Source: Terramyces sp. JEL0728 (taxonomy: Eukaryota; Chytridiomycota; Chytridiomycetes; Rhizophydiales; Terramycetaceae). From it: a stretch of DNA of 53,873 nucleotides. Both the position numbers and the translations under genes were made by a program. Of the stretch, positions 22,439-34,900 are shown piece after piece (position 1 is the stretch's first letter; the number at the start of each line of letters is the position of its first letter). The notes under the pieces are model-generated. The model had not been told where the DNA came from. It made no database searches and was given only the letters and a program-made list of their open reading frames with translations. The stretch lies in contig JADIIU010000089.1 in assembly GCA_027603945.1 (NCBI GenBank), positions 1 through 53,873 of the forward strand. Direction: 5' to 3'.

Positions 22439-23485
22439 ATGTTCATTGCAATACATGCAGGAGCTGGATATCATTCGCCAAAGAATACTCCAAAATACAA
22501 AAAGCTGATGAATGACATTTGTTTAAAGTCCATGGAATTCCTAAAGAAAGGAAATTCAGCGCTTGACACCCTGGAATATACTATTGGATTATTGGAGCTA
22601 AGTGAATCCACAAATGCAGGGATAGCAGGATCTAACTTTTGCATTACGGGAACGATTGAATGCGATGCATCTCTAATGACTCTAGACGGCTACGCTTCCG
22701 TCGGAGCAGTCCCAATGACAGAGAGTAAAGGTACAGAGATTCATTCAAGCCCGATATCCATTGCCCATCAGTTATACAAAAACTTGGTAAAGGGGGTAGA
22801 TGTTGCTGGTAGACAACCACCAGTAATGCTTGCAGGCCAGGAAGCTCACGCATTTGCTGCAGAACAAGGAATGGAAATGATTAGCAGCGTTGCAGCTCAA
22901 CAGTTGATTACTAAAGCACAATGGAAGAGGTATGATTCTCATATGGCTATTTTAGAGAAAGCGAAAAAGAAAAAGACCAACGCAGAGTATTTGCAGGATA
23001 CAGTTGGAGCAATTATTATCGATGCAACAGGAGTCATGGCAACAGGAGTATCATCAGGAGGGATTTCGTTAAAAGTTCCAGGACGAATTGGCGAAGCTGC
23101 ATATCCTGGATCGGGAATATGGATAGTAGAAGAAAGCGATTCAACTGTTGCATGCACTCTTTCAGGAACCGGAGAGCAGATCATGAAAACAATGCTGGCC
23201 ACTACCCTTACTAATAGTCTAGCTAGTTCATCAGATTTAGCGGGGGATATGGAAAAAATACTGGTAGAGAAATTCCTTGATAGCCGTGTGCTAGCTAACG
23301 AACAAATCGAAAAGAATGTTGGTGCACTTGTGGTAAGAAAAACGGGAGACAATATTGAATGTTGGTGGGGACATACGACACCTAGTTTTTGCCTTGCGTT
23401 TATTGCAGATAATACTAAACCTGTCTTTCGAATGTCTCGCAAGTATTCTGGACGCTTAGTATCAGTAGGAGGCAACTTTATGTAG
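22439..23485 (+). CDS. TASP1: Taspase1-like threonine aspartase (Ntn hydrolase)
   Basis: A single exon of 348 aa that starts 34 bp after the kinase gene. The protein follows the asparaginase-2/Taspase1 fold: an N-terminal alpha subunit (FIAIHAGAGYHS, with ALDTLEYTIGLLE) and a beta subunit that would begin at the catalytic Thr188 in QDTVGAI. Downstream motifs GVSSGGISLKVPGRIGEAAY and LSGTGEQIM fit Taspase1 better than plain asparaginase. The enzyme cleaves itself before the Thr and then cuts nuclear regulators after Asp in animals. Fungal targets are unknown. All key residues appear intact. Confidence 0.85.
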   Translation: MFIAIHAGAGYHSPKNTPKYKKLMNDICLKSMEFLKKGNSALDTLEYTIGLLELSESTNAGIAGSNFCITGTIECDASLMTLDGYASVGAVPMTESKGTEIHSSPISIAHQLYKNLVKGVDVAGRQPPVMLAGQEAHAFAAEQGMEMISSVAAQQLITKAQWKRYDSHMAILEKAKKKKTNAEYLQDTVGAIIIDATGVMATGVSSGGISLKVPGRIGEAAYPGSGIWIVEESDSTVACTLSGTGEQIMKTMLATTLTNSLASSSDLAGDMEKILVEKFLDSRVLANEQIEKNVGALVVRKTGDNIECWWGHTTPSFCLAFIADNTKPVFRMSRKYSGRLVSVGGNFM

Positions 23486-23571
23486 GGGCTATTTTCCTTG
23501 CACATATCCTATTACAAGCTATTTAAACAGCGGTGCACATTAAATTCAGTGTATAATACAATATATTTATT

Positions 23572-24033
23572 CTAAACCTTATCCTCTTCCTGATCTTCAA
23601 TTATCCAGAGATAGTAAGCACGCACATAATAAACCGTCATCCCTTCCAAGAATGTAAAGAGTCCAAGTGTAGCATACGTAATAATCGTTGATTTGTCCCT
23701 TTCCCGTTGATCTAGAAAGTTGAAAAAGACTGACAGACCGCCTTGCGTAGAAAATGCATTTGATTGAATGAAATAAATCGAGAATCCCAAAATAACAACA
23801 GTCCATATGGCATACACATAGCCAAAGATCTTTAGTAGCGCTACACTATCTGTTCTGACTACATGCATACCGCAAATTGCAATAACAAAAGATAAAATGT
23901 AAGTCGATGTGTTGATTGAGTCTTGGATGTAAAAGAGGAGAGAGCCGAGGGAGAATACAGCTGATAGGATGAGGTAGATCCATAGCGATATGCGAATGTT
24001 TAGACAACAACAGGAGGAGGGAATTTTCTTCAT
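23572..24033 (-). CDS. Small four-helix membrane protein, unrecognised
   Basis: A single exon of 153 aa. It starts MKKIPSSCCCLNIR, a Cys cluster at the membrane edge, and has four hydrophobic helices (about residues 15-35, 45-62, 68-90 and 115-140) with an acidic tail EDQEEDKV. The Cys cluster before helix 1 recalls LAPTM or other tetraspan endomembrane proteins, but there is no firm match. It converges with the Taspase1 gene, 86 bp between stops. Confidence 0.55.
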   Translation of the reverse strand: MKKIPSSCCCLNIRISLWIYLILSAVFSLGSLLFYIQDSINTSTYILSFVIAICGMHVVRTDSVALLKIFGYVYAIWTVVILGFSIYFIQSNAFSTQGGLSVFFNFLDQRERDKSTIITYATLGLFTFLEGMTVYYVRAYYLWIIEDQEEDKV

Positions 24034-24186
24034 TTGCCCAAATCAAAGCAAAAGTCCGTTTCTCAATCCTTTATGGATGGATTCGGGTCTCAGACAACAA
24101 AATTCATCTCTGTTAGATTTCAAGTTTTGTCTGGCAAGAGTTCTTGTCTGAAAATAAAGGCATTATCATTGGCTGTACTTTTTTAT

Positions 24187-24980
24187 TTAGACTTCAAATG
24201 TTTCGTTGTTGGTATTTTCGTTTGCTTTTCTCCTTCGCCATTTCTCCTCTTCCAATGATTTAACCAGCTGATTGATATGAATGATTTTGGATCTCTGCTC
24301 CAAAAATTTCATTCGTTCTACATGGTTAATTTGCTCCTGCGGAGTCATATCGCCTTTGAATGGAAGCCTAAAATTAATTAGCTGGATATGATGATCTAAT
24401 TTCCGTTTGAGATCTTGCTGACTCTTGCCGTTAGTCCCGTATACCTTTGCTGATGACAGCGTTTCCATTTTCTTTACTAAGATTAGATTTTATTACAGCA
24501 TGTGCCGAGTTCAAACGCAGAAGTTGTGATTGGTGTGCAAGGTAAAGAAGGCGGCTCAAAAACTATCTTTGTATTATGCAGCAGCTTCCGTGGATTGACT
24601 GTTGGTTTGGTGATATTGCTTTGAGTGGATAAATTAATGACGGGCAAGGATTTTGACTTTACAGGATTGGCAGTCGATGAATTCCTTTTAATATTTGCAG
24701 TAGACACGGCCTTCTTTTTAGTCTTTCTTTTTGGCTTGCTAATTGCAAGATCATTCACGGATTTCACCAATTTTGATTCCTTCATTAATCCTGTGATAAA
24801 TTGCTTTCCTTGCATATTATCTCCCCCGATAGTATTTGATCTGTACAATCCCGCTGCACTGGGCAATCCTGCTGAAGCTGGAAGTCGTTCCCCCGAGGCA
24901 TTCGCCACCAAATTCAATTGGCTACCTTTTAATACGGAATTTAAATTATTGAGGCTCTCAATAGTGCTGTTTACAGACAT
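24187..24980 (-). CDS. Unrecognised Ser/Lys-rich protein with charged helical C-terminus
   Basis: Two exons, 24980-24497 and 24476-24187, joined by a 20-nt intron; 257 aa. The first 150 residues are low in hydrophobics and contain a basic patch KPKRKTKKK that could be a nuclear signal. The C-terminal 90 residues are helical and look conserved in style (HIQLINFRLPFKGDMTPQEQ, then FLEQRSKIIHINQLVKSLEE). I do not recognise the family. It is divergent from the insulysin gene with 93 bp between the starts. Confidence 0.55.
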
Positions 24981-25073
24981 TTAAATAATGTCGAAATTCG
25001 CTGTCAAATATAATGACGCAATGCCCGTCAATCATAGCCCTAGTCGCGCCATACCATTTTTGCAAAATATTCA

Positions 25074-28000
25074 ATGATGGCAAATACAGCAAACTACACA
25101 GTTTTAGAGACAGATATTCTCAAACCAGACAACGATGATAGAGAATATCAAGCGATAATGCTAGAGAATGAGCTGGATGTGCTGCTGATTTCTGATCCAC
25201 ATGCAGATAAATCATCGGCTGCAATGGATGTTCATGTTGGACATTTAAGCGACCCTGACGATACAGCAGGTCTGGCTCACTTTTGTGAGCATCTGCTCTT
25301 CATGGGCACAGAAAAAGTAAGTGTTTATTGATCCAAGTATCCAGAAGAAAACGAATACAGAAAAGTAAGTGGATAGTAACCATAGTTTCTAGCAGAACAT
25401 GGAGGACACTCAAACGCATTTACTTCCGGGGATCATACCAGTAAAAAGGGTTAATGTCAGATTACTATTTCGAAATATCGTCAGATTACCTTGAAGGAGC
25501 GCTGGATAGATTCTCTAGTTTCTTCAAATGTCCATTGTTTTTGGACAGCTGCAAGGAAAGGGAGATGCTGGCAGTAGATTCAGGTCTGCGAATGCTAATT
25601 CTAGAACACAAAAAAAATATTCAATCAGATACTTGGAGAGGATATCAGTTGTTGAAGGATTTGTCGTCGCCCACGCATCCGTTTCGAAAATTCGGGACTG
25701 GTATTGCCGTTCTAATTGAAGGGAATCTGGAAACTCTTCGCGATATTCCATCACGGAAGGGGCTGGATGTGAGAAAAGTCCTATTGGATTTCCATGAAAT
25801 GTATTACAGCTCAAATATAATGAAACTGGTGATTTTAGGGAAAGAATCCATTCCAGAATTGACAGAATTGGCCATTAAGATGTTTTCAGGAATCAAAAAC
25901 AAGAAAATAGAACCTCCCACATTTGGTGTACATCCATACACTAGAAATGAATTGATGGTAGTCGCTAATTGATCCAGAAACTTATAAAAATTAAGCCTGT
26001 CAAGGAAAGACGGAATTTGACTTTATTGTTTCCATGCAGAGATCACAAGGAGCATTACGAAACACACCCTCTTCAATATGTTTCTCATTTAATTGGACAT
26101 GAAGGTCCTGGATCTATTCTCTCGCTGTTGAAAGCAAAAGGATGGGCACATGGGTTGACGGCAGGAGTGTCTGGATACGGTGCCAGTGAATTTGAGTTTT
26201 TCAGGATATCAATTGATGTTACTCCATCCGGGGAGGGTGATTTTTATTAATTGTAGTAAACTTTGAACAGGTCTTGGTAATTGTTTTCCAATATATCAAC
26301 ATGATAAGAGAAAAAGGAGTAGCATCATGGATATTTAAAGAAGTAAGTTTCAATTTACTTAGTGCCAAGCAATTAACGAAATTGCATTCAGATTCAAGGA
26401 AAAGACATCTCCGTCAGCCTTTTCTTCGAAATTATCTGGAAATTTGCATGTTTATCCACCAAAAAACGTAATTTCAGGGCAATATCTGTGTAATATTTAT
26501 GATGCAGACATAATCAATGAATGCTTTTCATATTTCAAACTGGAGAACTTGTTGCTTTTTATGGAATCAACAGCATTTCAGGCAGATGATTGGATGGAAG
26601 CCAATTGGTATGGAACGAATTTCACGATTGAAGATTTCGGGCAAGATTTAATCAGCAAAATTAGCACTGCTGCAAGAAACTCCCAACTGGAATTCCCAGA
26701 AAAAAATAGCTTTATTCCTGAAAATTTCCAGGTAATTGGAAAAAGCGATACTAGTAAGCCACTAGTTCATCCTTGGATTATTTCCGAATCTCCTAAAATG
26801 AGACTGTGGCACAAAAAAGATGGTAAATGTTGATAATTCAAGATAGATTTTTCACTCCAAAAGCAAACTTGTTTTTTGAAATTAGAACTCCATTGGGATA
26901 TGAAAGTGCAAGATCATTTATGCTTACCAGACTATTTGTGGAACTCGTCAAAGATAGTTTGATTGAATATTCTTACTTTGCTGAAGTTGCTGGTCTGACA
27001 TACAATATTGATAATTCGACGGATGGGTTAATATTGACCATATATGGATATAATGACAAATTGAGCATCTTGTTGAAAAAAATTATTGAAAAGATAGTTT
27101 CTTTGTCAGCCAATGAGGATCACTTTGCACGGATAAAGGATAGCGTAGTTGTGTATTTAATCGTAGCTGTACAAAAAAACTGTGAATTGGTTCCAAGAAT
27201 CACCGCATTCCCATGCCATGTACTTTATATCTTTTGTTACCCAAGAAAAGATCTTTTCAAATGAAGAAAAGCTGAATGAGCTTCAGACAATCACACTGGA
27301 AGCAGTAATCGAATTCAGTAAACATTTGGTTGGCGCTACTTATGTTGAAGGTTTAGTCCATGGAAATGTTTCTCAAGAAGTAGCTTTCAGTTAATATCAG
27401 GATGCCTTAGAACTAGGAAATATTGTTCTAAATGGATTTAGTTCAAAGAAATTGCCAAATCGCGATGCTACAGCAATTAGAATTCATAAATTAGATTTGG
27501 CTTGCCATGTTATATTCTCGAAAGATGTATATAGTGCTGATAATCTAAATTCTGCTATTGAATATTGTATCCAGGTGGGGCCAGTATCAGATTCAAAACT
27601 GCGAAATCTACTAAATCTTCTATCCCAAATAGGACAGGAGATAGCATTCGACCAGCTTCGTACCAAAGAGCAGTTGGGTAATTCGCATTTTATTTAGGAT
27701 ACATGGTATACAGTGGCGTTAGAAAGCAATCTGAAATGATTTCTTATCGTGTAATTATTCAAAGTGAAAGAGATCCAATGTTCTTGGAAGGCAGAATTGA
27801 ATCATTTTTGCAAATGTTTAGGGTAGTTTGATCTAACATTAGACAGTATTGCAGCAGCTCTCGCAAAGTGAATTTGAAAAACACAAATCAGCATTGATTG
27901 CAAAATTAACAGAAAAGTTGAAAAATTTACAACAAGAATCATCCAGATTATGGAGTAACATTACATCTCAGTATTATGATTTCGAACAAAATGAAAGTGA

Positions 28001-28253
28001 TGCACTAACGGTTGGAAGTTTTGCAAAGGCCGAATTAATTGAATTCTTTGACACATACCTTTCTGCAGAAAATCTAAATAGACGCAAAATATCAGTTCAT
28101 ATGCGGAGTCAACGAATACCAGTAATGATAGACCACGATTTCAAAATAAAATCGCGAATAATTAAAGACGATGAAGTAATGCAATTCAAAGCGCAAATGG
28201 AACTCACTAATCTGCCCAAGCCTATTCATTCAATTAGTACATGGATAATATAA
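25074..28253 (+). CDS. STE23: Insulysin / Ste23-type M16A metallopeptidase
   Basis: Fourteen exons: 25074-25316, 25338-25364, 25386-25440, 25461-25583, 25605-25700, 25722-25957, 25978-26236, 26257-26342, 26363-26822, 26843-27144, 27167-27379, 27401-27677, 27698-27822 and 27843-28253. Thirteen introns of 20-22 nt; exactly 970 aa, the usual size. The inverted zinc motif is HFCEH (His69, Glu72, His73), and the distal glutamate is near EREMLAVDSEHKKN. Further family motifs are SGDHTNYYF, FGTGNLETLRD, EGPGSILSLLKAKGW and LRTKEQLGY. Exon 2 is only 27 nt. Two 21-nt introns contain no stop and would add false residues if left in. The enzyme degrades small peptides; the yeast homologues mature the a-factor pheromone. 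Without a peroxisomal tail it is probably cytosolic. Confidence 0.95.
25584..25604 (+). other. Stop-free 21-nt intron inside VDSEHKKN of insulysin
   Basis: The unspliced reading would place seven extra residues (GLRMLIL, with a changed flanking codon) in the middle of the VDSEHKKN motif, which is nearly invariant in this family. Removing 21 nt with GT...TAG borders and a CTAATT branch-like box restores it exactly. Confidence 0.9.
25701..25721 (+). other. Second stop-free 21-nt intron in insulysin, inside FGTGNLETL
   Basis: The open frame reads through an extra seven residues between FGTG and NLETL. Removing 21 nt (GT...CTAATTGAAG) restores the family's FGTGNLETL segment. The acceptor is AAG instead of YAG. 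Confidence 0.88.
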
Positions 28254-28312
28254 TTGTTTTTAATATGTATGGCTGCCCAATTGGATGAGCATAATGTAAT
28301 ATAAATGTGTAT

Positions 28313-31101
<2,789 letters not shown>

Positions 31102-31272
31102 ATAATTTCCCACTTTTACTTTTGTGGCAAAAAATTCCCCCCAGTTCCAAAAAGTTTAAACACCTGTAGCAATTGCAAACAGCATAGTACGACAGTGGGG
31201 CTTATTCTAGTCTAAATTATTAAAAGAGTAGATTTGTCAAGTCGAAAATACGTGGAAGCATAATATTTCCAA

Positions 31273-31786
31273 TTATTTATTTTCAACCAACTGTCCAATG
31301 CATGTGTACTTTCCAGAAAAGAATTGGAACCATTCTTCTAACGAGTTTTTTTCTTCTGTATTAAGATTGTCCAGTTTATCAATTGGTAAATTGACATCGG
31401 TAAGCACGCTGGGGTCGAAAGAATTCTTTGCTAGCCCTCTGGAAGCATCTCTACCAGCAAAGTTTTCATACATGCTTCCTGGTGTTAGTTTGGATTACCT
31501 GGGCCATAGAAATCCGGTTTTGAAGAAACATCAAATACTTTTCCGCAAACTGCAAGATAGATTGGCTTTCCGTTTTGTCCATTGAATTCTTCTAATCCTT
31601 TTGGAGTGTAGTCCTTAAGTTCAATCACTTCTGCTGTTAGACAAAGTTACTTTTATGGGGATTAGCTGGAACTTCTTTTTTGTCTGATTTTGAAGAGAAA
31701 TAATCATAGACTACATATCCAATTACTAATAAGAGAGCCAAGTTGAGCGGGGAAGTTAAATTTCCAAGATCCATTTTCTCTGTCAT
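31273..31786 (-). CDS. DAP1: Dap1/PGRMC1-type cytochrome b5-like heme protein (MAPR family)
   Basis: Three exons, 31786-31651, 31630-31499 and 31478-31273, with two 20-nt introns; 157 aa. Start chosen at the first ATG ([10 protein letters not shown]). One N-terminal membrane helix ([15 protein letters not shown]) is followed by a MAPR cytochrome b5-like domain: [20 protein letters not shown], then [13 protein letters not shown], then [19 protein letters not shown]. The tyrosines around FYGPG...YENFAGRD are the usual heme ligands. Dap1 supports cytochrome P450 (Erg11) sterol synthesis at the ER. The first intron has two in-frame acceptors, 17 or 20 nt (aacagcag); I prefer 20. Confidence 0.93.
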
Positions 31787-31964
31787 TTTTATTAGGCAAC
31801 CACATGCTGTTTCACAAAGCACAAGACTGAATACTCGCAGCTAGTTACAGTTCAATGAGTCAATGTACGTTTCTCAGCCAGATCCTTCATATCATTAATA
31901 AAATAGCGTTTAATACTACTCCTGAGCATGTTCAACTTTGCGCGAGAAAAAGTAAAATCTCGAA

Positions 31965-34900
31965 ATGAGCGACCCATTCTCATTCGACGAACAGAAAATA
32001 TTTGCTCTAGACACTCTAGAGAAGAAAGAATTATACTTGTTTCAATGGCTATCAAGTTTGGAAAAGGATTTATTAAAATTGACATTTTCTCAGCAACAGC
32101 AACAATATTTGGAATCAGTCTTAATCCAATATTTGACCAGCAACGTTCCTTTACCAAACAGACCAACTAGACACTTGATTTCGAACTGTTTGAATATTAT
32201 TTATAGAAAGGGAGATACCCGAACCTTGTTCGACACCCTTTCTAAAATCCAACAAAACATGAATTCAAAGAAACTGGACGAACCAGCGATTAAAATGTTA
32301 TCATTGCTAATGATAGAGCGTTGATTTATTGTACTGGAAGTGTAAGTTTGGAACACGGCGGAAAAGTAATGTCGCTGTTCGCCGAGACTTGCAGCATTTT
32401 TCAAAAAGTATTGAGATATGCAAAAGATGCTGATGTAAATTTACGGTACGAAACTATTGTCGCTCTCGCGAATTCTGTAAAAGGTGCTGGGCGGGGTGCC
32501 AACGATGTTACAATCAAGGAACTGGTAAAGTTGGCAAATAAAGGAATTGCAGACAAGTTGCCTATTATCAGAAAAGCTTCATGCAAGGTAATTCGACGTA
32601 AATATAGTTATTGGAAGCGATTTACTTGAATACCAGCCAATCTCCGCCAATGTCTTTGCCAGAGTTTGAAAGTACTGTTATTGGTATCATAAAATATAGC
32701 GATGTCGGAACAAAGCCATTCAGAAATTCAATTTCGTCGTTGGTTGCAAATATACTTCAGCTTTCGCAAAAAATCGTGCCAGCACCAAAGCAACCGCCAA
32801 AAAAGGGAAAAGAAGTAATTTATATTAATATAGGAAGCACCTCAGCCAGATAGACCTATCCTCACCATTGAGGAAATGCTTTCGCTATTGCCTAATTTGT
32901 ACGTGAAAGCAGCCAACCCAGAAGCAAAAATTACTGTGATCGAATCATTTACTGTGCTATTAAATCAACTGGGAATACAATTTATCGAAGCTCAATACTC
33001 GCTAATTTGCAAATACTGCTTTGAGCTGGCTGCTCATCCAAAAATAACCCAAAAGTATGATGTTTATTTGGCACAGGAAGCTTCGAGCTATATCCTTCGG
33101 CAAGTTGTTGGGAAAAATTTGACCGAATCAGGCCAGTTAAGATCATGCAAAGACCTTGCAGCAAGATTAACAAAATGGCCTGCAGAGTTTATTGCAGATA
33201 CCTCAGCAATTTTAATATTGCGCGAATTAGGTGCACTAATTGCAGATTTAGGACCTGCTGCAGTAACTAATCAAGATGAAATATTGGAGCCACTCTTGAA
33301 CCTAACATTACACAATTCATACCAGGTAAAATTGCAGCTTGCATTATGTTTGAGAGATTTCTGTTTGGCACTTCCTCAACATATCACCAAGATTATGAAC
33401 AAATTGATTGCTGCGATTCAAAAAGAACTCCCTATGATGAATTCAGACCGCATCGACACTGTAGACAGAGTCGTATCGTATGGTATCATTCTCTCTACTA
33501 TTATTGGAATTATTTCATCACGATCGCTTTACGTTGCTTACGAAGACGCTGCAATTATCTTTGGGTTAGCTACTCAACTGTTGAAATCCCATGTGATGAC
33601 AAAAGATTACACGGTAATGGCAGGCCAAGCAAAGCTAGGATGGACTTTGATCGGATCATTGATGAGTTTAGGGCCAAATTTTGTCAGAGTACATGTGTCT
33701 CAGCTCTTATTGATTTGGAAAGGGGTATTCCCAAAACAACAACCAAAGGATGCGGCCGTAACACGTACTGAGCTGGAATGGAATTACCTATTGACATCGA
33801 GAGAATCTGCTCTCGCAGCACTAGATGGTTTCCTAATTTTCAACTCTAAGGATTTGGTCACTGGGGATGTTGCCAAAAGAATTGTGGTTAGTTTGAATAA
33901 TACAATGCAATTCCTTGTTTCGGTAAATGGCGGGTATGGCCCTACTGACGATAAACCAGCAACCCCTGCACAACAAAAGCTGTACGAAAAAGAATGCCAG
34001 TTGCGGCAAAGGTTGTTCCACTGCTTCAAACTCGTAAATCCGCCTTCGATCTATGATAGTATATACACTCCTCTGGTAAAAGCTTCTATCGATGCTTTTG
34101 CTATGGATCCAGATAAACCCGACCGATTTCAAGCAACATTGGGGACAAAGGATGGCGCACTATTTGGAACTATTGGAGGGAAAGATACTGGGGCCTTAGT
34201 TATCGAATCTGTTGTCACGACCTCATTGATAAATGATGCCAGCGTACAAGTGGCAATGGATTCTGGGTCGGAAGAGCGCAATATTTCGAAAACCCGGATT
34301 AAAGACAGCAACACAAAGACACTGGACGAATTGGTAACTCAAAAATAATGTAGATTGAGAAGAAAGTTATCCCGGCAATTGAAAATGATCCTCACTGCTT
34401 ATATTTGAATTCAAAACCCTTACAAAATTCAATAATAGAGCCGCTTGCATTGCCAGTTCCAGCAAATGTAGCCTTAGTTGATGCGGCCATCGAGCTATTT
34501 TCACTATTGTTCCCGTTGCAAAATGCTCAAAGTCAAGAGACGTTGGTAGAACAGTTGATCAAGTCTGCAAACCACCAAGGAGGAAGAATTACGCCGATCA
34601 GAAAAGCTTCTTGCCAAATCAATTCGTTAGTTGCTGCTATAGGATGCCTAAAATGCATTTCGGCAAAGAAAGGAAGTGCAAGCAGCCCAAAAATCTTGGT
34701 AGGAATGCGGGATTTAGTGACAGTAACCACTTCTTAATTACAGGGGCTGATTAGGTCACCAGATCCATTAATCAGAACACTTTCCTGTGAAATAGTTGGC
34801 AGAGTAGCCAGAGTCAGTGGTAATGCCCAGTTTATTAACCCAATTATTCAAGAATATGTGGACTTGATAGTGAATAACAGGGATCCCGATGTACGTGCAG

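Noticed and set aside
22939..23505. 188-codon open frame on the minus strand opposite Taspase1
   Set aside because: The plus strand encodes a complete Taspase1 with all motifs; the antisense frame is a shadow with no family match.
33346..33771. 141-codon plus-strand frame inside LAA1
   Set aside because: It overlaps the LAA1 exon in another frame; the LAA1 reading has the HEAT pattern and family length.
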